Source of the DNA: Artemia franciscana
Taxonomy: Eukaryota; Arthropoda; Branchiopoda; Anostraca; Artemiidae
Length of the DNA stretch: 64,000 bases
Direction: 5' to 3'
Assembly: GCF_032884065.1 (NCBI RefSeq)
Contig: NC_088881.1
Span: 430,001 to 494,000 of the forward strand
Position numbers and translations under genes: made by a program. How positions within the stretch are numbered: the stretch's first letter is position 1; the number at the start of each line of letters is the position of its first letter. The notes beneath the pieces were generated by a model. The model had not been told where the DNA came from, ran no database searches, and saw nothing but the letters and a program-made list of their open reading frames with translations. Shown one piece after another: positions 49,481 to 62,649 of the stretch.

Positions 49481-50362
49481 CTGAAAAAGGAATTCACTAT
49501 TTTAAGGACTCAAAGGGAAAAGATTGATATACCGTTACGGGTAATAAATTGCATGTTTTGGTTGTATGTTTTGGTTGTGGGTATTTTTGGTTATCAGATT
49601 ATCCCCTATATCTTTTTTTAAATGGCTTAATCAATTCATTCCGCTATATTTACTCAATACTTTTCTCTTTGAATCATATTTTTTTTTACTTGTCAACTGC
49701 GTGGGAGATTATTTCTATCGCTCACCGGGGAAAGTTACCTAGACTGTAATATGTTGGTTTAAAACAAGAAATACGTCATGAATACTATTATGGGTCATAA
49801 AATATGCTCAGGGTCTCTATGAATTCCGACCCAACATCCATTGACAAAGATTTTCGTTTCACTGAAAAAGAATTCCCTATTTTACGGACTGTAATGAACT
49901 GCATTTTTTGGTTGTGGGTAGTTTTGGTACATCACCTTACCCCCTATTTATCTTCTTTTTTTTATGGCCTAACAATGCATTCAGCTATATTTACTCAATA
50001 TTTTTTTTCTTTGTAATTCAGCTATCGCTTTTGTTACTCTACTTGTCACCTGTGTGGGAGATTATTTCCATCGCTTACCGGGGAAAAATTACGTAGACTG
50101 TATTATTTTGGCTTAAAATAAGAAATGCGTCATGAATACTGTTATGGGTCATAAATTGCTCGTTTTTGTTGTATTTAATTTGGTACATCACATTACCCCT
50201 TACATCTGTTTTAAATGGCTTAATCAATTCATTCTGCTATATTTACTCAAACCTGTTTTCTATTTAATACAGCTATCGCACCTCATATTGTCTTACTTGT
50301 CACCTTCGTGGGAAATTATTTCTATCACTGACGGGGGGAAGTTACGTAGTTACGTATATTGA
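49435..50362. repeat. tandem repeat, about 370 bp unit, including the 5' edge of RPB2 exon 4
   Basis: Unit 1 includes the real exon start. Unit 2 (from 49803) repeats TGCTCAGGGTCTCTATGAAT, TCCGACCCAACATCCATT, GACAAAGATTTTCGT and the acceptor, then the intronic part with GTGGGAGATTATTTC and GGGTCATAAA. Unit 3 (from about 50147) lacks the exonic part but keeps TTGGTACATCACATTACCCC and GGGAAATTATTTCTATC. Units 2 and 3 share GTACATCAC, so they are closer to each other. Confidence 0.88.
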
Positions 50363-50379
50363 GCTTTCTGCGCATTAGA

Positions 50380-50640
50380 GTGTATTTGACCAATATTAAA
50401 ATATAATCAATAGAGACTCGAGCATGTCTAAGAGCTTTTAACGCGCTCCCAGAAAATCTAGAAAGTCATCTGCTCACAGGGAATCCACTCAGCTTATCAC
50501 GATTACTGTTAGTGCTTCGTTATCTTAATTATTTTAGTATATCCACTATATTTAATACTTGGCTCTTAGTTATTACCTATTTTATTAGAATCTTATTTTT
50601 TATTAATATCAAATCTTTATTTTTTTTTATTTTCTAAACC
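50380..50640 (+). mobile_element. possible LINE C-terminal tail relic
   Basis: One plus frame reads TRACLRAFNALPENLESHLL, similar to the WNALPxxIR end of CR1-type elements, and runs toward an (AT)n array as does the copy at 24.6-25.1 kb. Weak evidence. Confidence 0.3.
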
Positions 50641-50667
50641 CGTCACTATAAAAACGAAAGCAAGAGT

Positions 50668-50671
<4 letters not shown>

Positions 50672-50758
<87 letters not shown>
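50672..50758. repeat. (AT)n microsatellite
   Basis: About 43 AT units in RPB2 intron 3. Confidence 0.98.
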
Positions 50759-50762
<4 letters not shown>

Positions 50763-51247
50763 AAAAAAATACAGAACACTACTGGACCAATACTTAAAGA
50801 AGCGACATCGACACTACTGCGGTAGCAAGGACGACCACTCGTGCGACAGCCTTGTGTTATAACTATCAATTTGTTTTCGAACGGCCTGACATGGTTTTTT
50901 ACCTTTCAAAAAGCTAATATGTGAATAACGCGTCACAAAGATAATCTCAACAGGTAATTTGCATAGCGAAAGTAGCAGGATCGAATTTGCTTAGTATCAG
51001 ACTTCTAAGGCATTCTCCAAAAAGATGCAATACACAGAATATTTGGCAGTCCAGTTCCATTATATATTCTACTTATTATATAATTTAGAATTTTCAATAT
51101 CAGAATTATGATCATCGTGACTTAGTCCTCCACACAGGTGATCAACGAAGAGACATTTAAACATAGAATAGGATAACTTACTCAGCTACTGTGCATGGAG
51201 CCATTTCTTCGTATTGGAACCATTTTTTGAAATATCTTGATTTCAAA

Positions 51248-52165
51248 TACTACTACTACTAATAACTCACCGGAGCACCAGACAACCTATGGCTAACACA
51301 GCTACGCAAAGTCCTCCTCCGACCCATCTATTCAAGGCCTCCCTCTTTACACCCTCCCAGGAAGTCCATTTCCTTTCGGTCTTTATTTATGACATCCTCC
51401 CGGTCCAGACAAGGACGACCTGCTTTCCGTTTAGCCCCAAACGGTTCGCCAAGAAGGACAATCTTCGGCAATCTGTCATCCTTCATCCGCAGAACGTGGA
51501 CTAGCCATCTCAACCTTCTTTCATTATAGCCCTAGAAAGCGGGATAGAACCACATTTTTCGTAGAGCCTACTGTTTGGAATACGGTCAGTCAGCCGGGTA
51601 CCCAGAACAATCCGTAGGCAATTTCTCCGGAAAACATCTAGGAAATTTTCATCCGCTTTTCAGAGCACCCATGCTTCAGAGCGATATTTGACCACTGTCA
51701 TCACTGTAGCTTCTGATATTCTAATCTTGTTTTGCAGACTTATCTTCTTATTCTTCCTAAAACTGTGAAAAAACACCCTGAGTCTTGGCTATTCTACTTT
51801 TAACATCTTCACTGCTCCCACCGTCTTTACTAATAGTACTATTAGGGTAAGTGAAGCTGCCCCCCTGATCCATCTTTTCGTTACCCAATGTCACCTTTTT
51901 ATCTTCACTTATTCCTAGCCTTAGTGACTTAGTCTTCTTAACATTGATTTTCAAACCTATTCTAGCAACCTGAACTCGCAAAACCTCTAAAAATTCATTC
52001 ATTTTGCTCACACTTTCATCTAATATACTTAAATCATCAGCATAATCTAAGTCCAGGAGAGTTTTTCCTCCCCATTTGATTCCATGGTCTCCAATTGCCT
52101 TTCATGTGCTCCTTAGGACAAAGTCCATCAAAGCGATCCATATAAAGGGAGATAAAACACACCTC
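51248..52165 (-). mobile_element. LINE fragment with (TAG)n tail, copy 4 (includes RT palm)
   Basis: The longest copy of this family here. From 5' to 3' on the minus strand: LDLDYADDLSILDESVSKMN (RT motif C, YADD, near 52060-52030), then VARIGLKINVKKTKSLRLG, STISKDGGSSEDVKSRIAKT, the WALxKADENxLD region and RWLVHVLRMKDDRLPKIVL. It ends at (TAG)n, 51248-51262. Several frameshifts and stops show it is dead. The YADD box and C-terminal Arg-rich domain place it among non-LTR retrotransposons; I cannot fix the clade. Confidence 0.82.
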
Positions 52166-52169
52166 TTAG

Positions 52170-52715
52170 GGAATCAAAATCGGCTAATTACATGGCTTTT
52201 AATTCCCCTTTATCACAATTATGAAAATAAATCCCTTATATTCAAGCCTTAGAAAATATTCCCATATTAGATAAAATAATGGCCCAAATAATCCGATTGC
52301 TAATTTTACTAGTATCATATGATATTTGTTACAATTTCAAAATAAAAGGATTAGGGTCACTGTACCTACACTCTGCACTACTCTGCATAGGCCATACTCT
52401 GAAAAAAAAGACATTAAAATAGAGGATAAAAAACTTACTCAGATGTAGCGGGCGGAGCTATTTCCTAACAATAAACTATTTTTAATATAGTTTATTTCTA
52501 AAAAGCACAACATTTTTGGCTTTTGGATTGACAATATTTGGCGGAACTTTACTCCCCTTCATGCCACATTTTCTATTTTTATCAAGCATATTCAACGAAA
52601 AAGCAATAAAACCTGACACAAGTAAGTACTGTGGTGAGACACGCAAAAGAATAACTGGATTGTTTCATTTGGGTCGTTGTAACAAATAGTTATTATCTAT
52701 GCATATATCTTATCT
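52170..52715. other. RPB2 intron 3, nothing recognised
   Basis: AT-rich sequence leading into the long (AT)n array. Confidence 0.4.
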
Positions 52716-52717
52716 TA

Positions 52718-53004
<287 letters not shown>

Positions 53005-53520
53005 TTATATCTTTTATATATATTGCATATATTATCTTTTATGTATTTGTGCAGTTATGCTGCTTGTCAACGTTCTCTTCGGCGTGTTTTTTTTTCTTTT
53101 CCTTTTTATATGAAAGACATAACAAGCAGCGAAAATAACCAAACAATGATTAAATAAGCAATAATTGAGAATATTGACGTTCGATGCTTTTCAGTAAACT
53201 AACCACAGCATTGAAAAGTCCTATACTCTCAATAAAAAATTTTTTGTAACACGTCAGTCGCATACCTTTCTTCATGACTCCTCCGGCCATCGTGCAAGCG
53301 CATTACCTATTCTGTGGCCAAATAGCAACTGAAGCTATTCCTGTGATGCTTTGGGAAACATCCCAAAGCGCGCGTTGTAAAGCGTCTCATTTTGAGCCAG
53401 ATTTTCGCCACTGTAGAATAGCTACGCTATGCAACTGACAACACTGATGATGTAAATCATGCCAAGATAACACAGAGACTGGCGACAGTGATATGTAGTC
53501 CAACAACTAATAATGTAGTT

Positions 53521-53965
53521 GTTAAATAACAAAATTGTCCAAAAGCATCTTTTACCCGTGAATATCTTTTGCTTTTGAATAGTTTCGTCACCCGTTAAAT
53601 CACAAAATTGCCCCAGAGAATCTTTTACCCGTGAATATATTTTGCTTTTGAATAGTTTTGTCGCCCGTTAAATCCTAAAATTACCCAAAAGCATCTTTTA
53701 CTCGTGAATATATTTGCTTTTGAATAGTTTCGTCGTCCATTAAATCACAAAATTGCTCAAAAGCATCTTTTGCTCGTGAATATATTTGCTTTTGAATAGT
53801 TTCGTCGCCCGTTAAATCACAAAATTGCCCAAAAGCGTCTTTTACCCGTTAATATCTTTTGCTTTTAAATAGTTTCGTCGCCTGTTAAGTCACAAAATTG
53901 CCCAAAAGCGTCTTAGGCCCATGAATATCTTTTGCTTTTGAACAGTTTTGTCGCCCGTTAAACCA
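53521..53965. repeat. minisatellite, 73 bp unit, six copies
   Basis: Units start at GTTAAAT, positions 53521, 53594, 53667, 53739, 53811, 53884 and a partial at 53957. Each contains AAATTGCCCAAAAGCATCTT, TTACCCGTGAATATCTTTTG and TTTTGAATAGTTTCGTCGCC. Regular spacing of 72-73 bp. Confidence 0.93.
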
Positions 53966-54180
53966 CGAATTCTTCTACAAATGTGCATACGAGCACCTTT
54001 TAGCATACAGACCGGAGAAAATATACCGTCCGTCGTTGCGAAAATTCGATATTTCAAAGATGTTCACCTTTGAGAGAGCTATTCTCTGGTAAAGAAGACT
54101 TTCGAGCCTTTCATATTAGAATAAAGACAGGGGTACTTATCCCCCGACTAAACCTACCCTCAGTTTTACCTATTTATGAA

Positions 54181-55600
<1,420 letters not shown>

Positions 55601-55954
55601 ACAAAACTCAAGGTAAAAAAGAATAAAGAAAAGAAGGCAAATGATTGAACAGTGGCATATCAGGCTCTAACTTCTTAGGGCAAATAATATAATTGTAATA
55701 CAAAAATACTTTTTTAGTGCAAGGTAAAAAAAAAGAAACGAGAAAAAGAAATCGAATAGCTTCCAATTTATTTGAACTATGAACTAATGAATACGTATAA
55801 TAAAACGACAAAAAGAAGCCGGATTTATCTCGAAACCATAAATATGAATGACATACAAAAAAATATATGGATGAGAAATAAGAATATAACAAGTAGAACG
55901 TATATCGTAGGAGCATCACATGTATATTTCGTTAGTTTAAGAAAAATTATATTA

Positions 55955-56335
55955 AAAAATACAGGTTTTAAAAGAAAAGGTTCTATGTCGAAAGCATGAA
56001 TAATGCATAAGGTGCAAGTAACAAAGAATTTACAAGCAAGCAAGTTAAAAAATTTATTAAAATAATACAGACTTGTAAAATAAAAAGGTGTCTCTTAAGT
56101 AAAAAATTATGAATGAATGAAGTATAGAAAAAAATAGAAAGAAAAATTAAGAAAACAATAGAAAGAAAACATAAGACAAATTATATAGAAAAATACAGGT
56201 TTTAAAAGAAAAAGTTCTATGTCGAGAGCATGAATAATGCATAAGGTACAAGCAACAAAGAATTTACAATTAAAAAAAGTTAAAAAATTTATGTGTCTTA
56301 AGCAAAAATTATGAATGAATGAAGTATAGAAAAAC
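55955..56335. repeat. two-copy duplication, about 240 bp
   Basis: ACAGGTTTTAAAAGAAAAGGT (55960) and the near-identical block at 56196 are both followed by TCTATGTCG(A/G)AAGCATGAATAA, TGCATAAGGT and AACAAAGAATTTACAA. Further matches in GAATGAATGAAGTATAGAAAAA (56112, 56312). Intronic, AT-rich. Confidence 0.85.
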
Positions 56336-56634
56336 ATAGAATAACGTATAACACAAGAGCATCACATCTACACCTTATGAAAAAGAATACACATAAAAAA
56401 AAAAAACTAAAGTCATAAATATGAATAAAGTAAAGAAAAACACCGAATTCTTAATAAAACAACCCAACTTCAGCTTTAATATGAAAAAGGAGCTTATTTG
56501 TCGTGAGTGTGACGCCGAGCTTTTTTTAGTTGTAAAAAGACAAAGTTTAATGGTATTGACTGAAAATTTCGACCTTTTAATTGCTCAACGGATTCGTGTA
56601 CAGTTAAGTAAATACAGAAAAAAGGAAAATTGAA

Positions 56635-56770
56635 AAAAATTGAGTAAATTGGTAAAATTGAGTAAATTTGAATGAGTAAAATTGAGTAAAAATAAAAAAT
56701 AAAATAAATAAAAGAATCAGTAAAATTAGTGAAAAAATGGGTAAAATGAGTAAAATTGAGAAAATTGAAA
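56635..56770. repeat. GAGTAAAATT minisatellite
   Basis: About ten imperfect copies of (T)GAGTAAAATT close to the RPB2 exon 2 donor, on the intron side. Confidence 0.8.
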
Positions 56771-56875
56771 GCTGGGCACCCCTGCTGAAAAAGGCCCAGC
56801 ACTGCTGAAAGCAAAAATTAAAGAATCTGAGGCAAATAGCAGGTAAATTGAGCTAAAATGGCATTCAACCCCTAC

Positions 56876-57090
56876 CTGAGATACCCCAGCTCGAGCTTGA
56901 TGGGCTTTCTTCTGATCACCCCAGTTGCCTGTGGCCAAGGAGTACTTCAATCCATCAGTGATGAATTTTGGTTTAATGGCCAGCTCTATATTGAAATCTT
57001 TTCCGCGATCAATGAACTTCTGGGCGTACATTCTTACTTCTTTTGTTAAAGTTTTGAACAAGCCTCTGAATAGTAACGACATCAATGGAC
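56876..57090 (-). CDS. POLR2B: RPB2 in-window exon 2
   Basis: Encodes residues 123-194, from the split Gly ([13 protein letters not shown]) to RAGVSQ. It contains the conserved [19 protein letters not shown] segment and the start of the fork region near the active centre. The acceptor is TTCCAG|G and the donor is CTCAG|GTAGG. The 215 bases complete the Gly codon and then add 71 whole codons, so the exon ends in phase 0. The upstream extension of the open frame past 57090 is intronic, because it lacks RPB2 similarity. Confidence 0.95.
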
Positions 57091-57099
57091 CTGGAATTC

Positions 57100-58160
57100 A
57101 AGCAATTTTGATAAATCATTGAGAAAGCAAAAACTTTGTCTCTTACTACATTTTGGCTCATTACATTTTGGCAATCAATTGCGTACCAAGGGCATCTATA
57201 AATTTGTTTTACTCTTATACCCATCTTTGGTCTATTCAAACCTGAAGACAATGATTTCCTATAAAATAAAAATTATTTGATTCTTTCAAATTACGAAAGT
57301 TTTCCGGTACTGCCACAAATTTCTTCAGTGTCGCCACGTTGGACCATGAAACTAAATACTCAAAACTAAGTTAAATTTGTGTAACGTTTTTCGTCAATTA
57401 AATTCCAGCAAAATATCTGTGGATTCCCAAAGTCCATTGTTTTAGGGTTTATGAGAAGGATGGGTGATGAGTTCTCTGGTTTCTTTATTTATTAAGTTAT
57501 TCAAATTTTTTTTTGGTTTGATGGATTGATGATGGGAGGTACCAATTTATTTTATTTATTTATTTTTAGTATTTATTTATTATATTTATTTATTATAAAT
57601 AAATATAATAATATAATATAAATATAGATAAATATAATAATATAATATAAATAAATATAATAATATAATATAAATATAAATAAATATAATAATATAATAT
57701 AAATAAATATAATAATTTATTTATTATTATATAGGTTATTTATTTATTTATTTTTTTGTCTTTTCCTGTTTTGTTTTTGATGTTTAATCGACGTCACCTT
57801 TCATAAGTTAATGTTATAAATATAGGCCTAGTGGGATGATTATTTACCTAAACAAGCTTCGCTTCAGGTTTTGTTATGTTTATTGCTGATGAATAAACCC
57901 TTTCTTTCTTCAAATTATGCTGTCTGATGTTTTTTACTGCGGTATGTTTTTAGCTCATTAAAGGCAGGTTTTACGCTGATCTAACATTGAGATTTAAAAA
58001 AAAGACCAAAAAACAAAACTGTCAGATCAGAGAAACCATAAATACGTAGATCAGGCAGACCAGAAAAGTTCAGAGATCAGAGTGTATAAAGCCTAAAATG
58101 AACAATAAATGTATTATAATTATCTAAAAACGTTAATATTACCTTATAACAAATATTACT
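57100..58160. other. RPB2 intron 1, AT-rich tract
   Basis: 57545-57765 is a (TTTA)n/(AATATAATAATAT)n block that can fold on itself. Nothing else recognised. Confidence 0.5.
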
Positions 58161-58164
58161 CTTT

Positions 58165-58342
58165 TTCAATGCCACATCCAGGGAAGAGATTGAACCTCAC
58201 CCCCCCTCAAAATGTTTGTCTGACTCGTAAAAACAACAAAAACAAATTTCTGATGTGTTTTTTTTTGGAACCCCTCCCTTCCCCGGGAAAAAATCCTTTT
58301 GTAACCCCCCCCCAAAAAAAAATCCTGGATACGGCCCTGCTT
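58165..58342. repeat. dispersed C-rich repeat (ATCCTGGATACGG type), copy 2
   Basis: Shares AAAATGTTTGTCTGACTCGTAAAA, C runs and AAAAAATCCTGGATACGG with 23490-23640. Confidence 0.6.
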
Positions 58343-58360
58343 TTTAAACTCCTTTTGTTT

Positions 58361-58620
58361 CGGTTTTAGAGAAGAGTTTTATAAGCAGGTATAAACAGGT
58401 TAGTGTACCTATGGGGTCTCCTCTAAGTCCTCTTTTGGCTAATCGTTCTTGGATTATATTAAAATGTCCGCTATTTCATATTTTTGTCTGACTCCTTGTT
58501 TCTAGGGTAGGTTCATGGACGAAATTTTTTATATTAAGAAACACAAATTTGAGACCCTAAATATATTTCTCGACCATTTAAACAGGTTTGATAAAAAAAA
58601 GGAGAATAGGAAAAAGTTGC
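58361..58620 (+). mobile_element. Penelope-like element reverse-transcriptase relic
   Basis: The plus strand reads EEFYKQ, then VSVPMGSPLSPLLAN (RT motif B as in Penelope-like elements, GVxMGSPLSPxLAN). After a frameshift it reads FLDYIKMSAISYF, a stop, GRFMDEIFYIKK (motif C, YxDD replaced by MDE) and FETLNIFLDHLNRFDKK. The arrangement FYKQ, GSPLSP, YVDD-IF, ETLNxFLxHLN is that of Penelope-like RTs. Frameshift and stop show it is dead. Confidence 0.7.
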
Positions 58621-58624
58621 GGGA

Positions 58625-59150
58625 CCGATGCAAGGTCCCGGTGCTCGGCAGGCTTGTATATCCTCCATTGCTATATAATAATAGCTAGTTCTTTAAAAAA
58701 AAATACAACCATGCTATTTACATAATGGATAGTGCAATCTGTTCTTTTTAATCACAGAACCAAGCACTTGCTGCGTGATTGTTTGTTTTAGCAGCAAGGT
58801 TATATTGGGTTTTAGCAGCAAGGTTATTTTTAGCTGTTGCAGTTGCCAAGAACTGGGATACGAATTTTTGAATACCCCTGCTCAGACATTGGATATTTAA
58901 AGAGTTTGTCGGTAAATTGGTAAAGAGTTTGTCGGTAAATATCGGTAAATTGGATATTTAAAGAGTTTACCCAGTATATATCACTATTCCAAATCTATCA
59001 ATAAACAAAAAAAAATTGTCTGTAATTATAATAATAAAATAAACAATCTTTACTCTTTCCCTTTATCACAATGCAATAGCATGGGTATCGTCAAACAAAA
59101 AAAAAGAGAAAAACGCAAAAATACGCAACATAAAGAACACATGATGAGCT
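58625..59150. other. RPB2 intron 1, nothing firm
   Basis: A hairpin-forming GGGACCGATGCAAGGTCCC lies at 58621-58640. TTTTAGCAGCAAGGTTATAT is duplicated at 58786/58807 and GTAAAGAGTTTGTCGGTAAAT at 58905-58945. Confidence 0.45.
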
Positions 59151-59151
59151 A

Positions 59152-60297
59152 TCACTTCAATTTGAGGATATTGTCGTTGTAGTGCTTCATGTAGTATGGA
59201 ACGAAGGAGTTAAAAAATCTTGTCGTTGAGTGTGTAGGCGGACATTCTAACAGTTTTTTTCCCTCTTTCAAAGCTGCCAGCCTCGTCTTGTGTGCGTGAG
59301 TCACTGAAGTAAACTGAGGCAGGATATCTCGGTGTGTTGAGGACTTCAGGATGTCAGCTCCAAGCTTCATCAGCGTTTCGTGCCTCCTTTCATCCAGGGT
59401 TATAAGAATTTCATCCAGGTTAATAAGAATTATTTTGCAGGCTCTTGTCTGAATTGTTTCAAACTGACTGTGTTTCTCTGTGAGCAATGGGTGCCAGACA
59501 GGACAGCCGTACATGACTATGGGCATTACATAAGTTTTGCAGCACGAAAGAAGTTGTTCTGTCATTCCAAACCTTCTGAGATTTGCGAAGGATTTTAGAA
59601 GACCAGCTGCTTTTGCTGTGATCTGGTTGATTTCATCTCCGAACGTAAGATCGTCACTTAGTGTGATGCCGAGTATTTTGACTGATTTCTTTGTTTGGAG
59701 AGGTGCAGATTCGTCAATACTCTTCTTCTTCAGAAATTTGACACGCAACACACAGCTTTTCTCGAGACTTAGTTGGAGCTTCAATTGATCAGCTTGATCC
59801 CGAAGCTCTGCAACCAGGGACTCGCGTTGGTCGTGTGTTTGTGAAACGAATCGTAGTTGACTTATTGAACACTCATCTGCGAACTTGAACCTTTGTTTAT
59901 GTTGTCTCATCAGTCGGTTGATTACAATGACAAATAAGATGGGACCTAGCTTGCTTCCTTGGTCTGCTCCACATGTGATGTCTTGGAAGTTGGATGCTTC
60001 CCCGTTTTCAAGTTGTACGCACTGTTGACGACCAGAAACGAAACTTGCGATGATGCACAGCAGAAACTGCGAGACCTCCAGGGCACGGGCTTCATTGATA
60101 ACAGTCTCGTGGTCAAGGAGATCGAAAGCTTTCACGAAATCAGAAATTATTATATCAGCAACGGCCTCCAAAATTTCTAGATGCTCTAGTAGATCATGAA
60201 GTAATCTGACCAGATAATGTGTTGCATTACTGTAAAGCACTAACAGTCTTTCTTTTTGCTCAGTATATGCATCATCAAGATCACTTATGTCAGACAT
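59152..60297 (-). mobile_element. LINE reverse-transcriptase C-terminal half, open frame of 381 codons
   Basis: The longest open frame in the window. In order: motif A, SDFVKAFDLLDHETVI (residues about 52-67); motif B, CGADQGSKLGPILFV (about 108-122); motif C, KFADECSIS (about 137-145, normally FADD); LQLSLEKSC; KILGITLSDD; TYVMPIVMYGCPVW (about 258-271); and the C-terminal FFNSFVPYYMKHYND. This is the palm, thumb and tail of a jockey/CR1-type RT, without the fingers or endonuclease. The frame is open but motif C has Glu for the second Asp and motif B lacks PQG, so it is unlikely to be active. It lies in RPB2 intron 1, in the same orientation as the gene. Confidence 0.88.
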
Positions 60298-60302
60298 GAC
60301 AT

Positions 60303-60344
60303 AAGATGTGATGTCTTGGAAGTTGGATGCTTCCCCGTTTTGTA
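60303..60344 (-). repeat. 40 bp duplicate of the LINE RT interior at its 5' border
   Basis: ATGTGATGTCTTGGAAGTTGGATGCTTCCCCGTTTT-type sequence matches 59976-60013 inside the element (encoding NGEASNFQDIT). It directly adjoins the 5' end of the open frame, in the same orientation. Confidence 0.8.
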
Positions 60345-60349
60345 ATTGA

Positions 60350-60890
60350 TTTTGCAGTTGTTGAAGTTTTTTTTGATTAATTGTAATGGTTTTAACTGGG
60401 AAGATTTTGTCTATTTAATCGCATCCTTGCGCTAGTTTTAAGTATATTGCTATTTCTAAACTTTTTTTTAATGCTTTTGGCCTGTTTTAATCTTTTGGTC
60501 CCAAGTACGAATTCGGTCCACCGGGGTTTACGATGACGATTCTTTAAAATAAATGACTAGAAAAATAACCTACCAAAATTTGATTGTTTTTCAACAAAAT
60601 TACTCTTTCGCTGCATCATTCTAGAAGTAAAAACACTCATTTTTATTCAAAATATTTTGAAAGCCAAGAAGAAAGCACAACTACTACAACGTGGACGCTA
60701 GATGAAATTATAGATTTTCAAAATTCACTGTAAATAATATTTTATAAAATATTCTGTACACCTGCAAACAGGAATACTGGGACCCCTCCCCCTCATTCCA
60801 TGGAAAATTTTGTCCTAAGAATTTACTGTTTTAGATCCCTTGCTATATTTATGTGTGTAGTGCGTGTGTAGTTATCTAACAATTTTGACT
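60350..60890. other. RPB2 intron 1, nothing recognised
   Basis: AT-rich sequence; AGAATTTACTGTTTTAGATCCCTTGCTATATTTATGTGTGT at 60819-60858 is repeated at 61076-61115 on the other side of the (AT)n array. Confidence 0.6.
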
Positions 60891-60891
60891 A

Positions 60892-61020
<129 letters not shown>

Positions 61021-61310
61021 ATCTTCTCAAACCTGGGAACCCTTCCTCCCGTCTCCCACGAAAAAGCTTGTTCAAAGAATTTACTGTTTTAGATCCCTTG
61101 CTATATTTATGTGTGTGTGTGTGTGTGTGTGTAGTTATTTAGCAATTTGGCTGTTAATTAAAATTATTTAATTATAAGGATTTTTAATATTAAAATTAAA
61201 ATTTAGTATATATAATTAAAATTAATTATAATTAATTTAATTATAAGGATGTACTATTTTAGTGTATTTGATCGTTTGCTCTTTACTCGATTATTTGGCA
61301 TTGTATATAC

Positions 61311-61376
<66 letters not shown>
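61311..61376. repeat. (AT)n microsatellite
   Basis: About 32 AT units, abutting the dispersed repeat at 61377-61662. Confidence 0.98.
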
Positions 61377-62133
<757 letters not shown>

Positions 62134-62179
62134 CTATAACAGCAATTGAATTTCAGTTAAAGGGAACAAATTCTTCTTC

Positions 62180-62645
62180 AATTTTCAAATGTTTACTGCT
62201 TACCTAACTACCATCCGGCCAGGTTGACTGACTTGGGGCTTCTATCCTGCATCATAACCACGTTGCCGGTATGCCTCCCTGTTTGTCGCAGTGCTCAGTG
62301 GTACTGCGAAGGGATGGTCGGAAGCTCCCCCCCCCCACGCAAGGGAGATCGTACTTTTGGGTAATAGACAATAATTCTTCCTTCAAAGGTTATTTTGGGC
62401 AGTCGGGCTAGCCCTATGCGATGGACGTGTCCTAAATATCGAAGTTGTTAAAGTCGGGTGGTCTATATGATGATTTGAGAGTAGTTTAAATAGTACAGAT
62501 GCCGTGTGTTCGATAGGCAATACCCAGTTCGGGGTACCCTAGTTTAGAAAGCAGCCAGAGGATGTGTGTAAACGGCTTTTAGGGTTTATATCTCCACCTA
62601 GCAACGGGAATCGCTAAGGCCAGATGAAGTCACATCTTCGGGCTT
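62180..62645 (-). mobile_element. LINE C-terminal tail relic
   Basis: The minus strand reads LRYLGHVHRIGLARLPKITF followed by EGRI, the same C-terminal domain type as at 43.9 kb. Stops and frameshifts surround it. GC is higher than the flanks. Confidence 0.6.
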
Positions 62646-62649
62646 ACTA

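Noticed and set aside
58621..58640. Small perfect-looking hairpin GGGACC...GGTCCC as a terminator or ncRNA
   Set aside because: A single 6 bp stem in eukaryotic intronic DNA carries no functional implication on its own.
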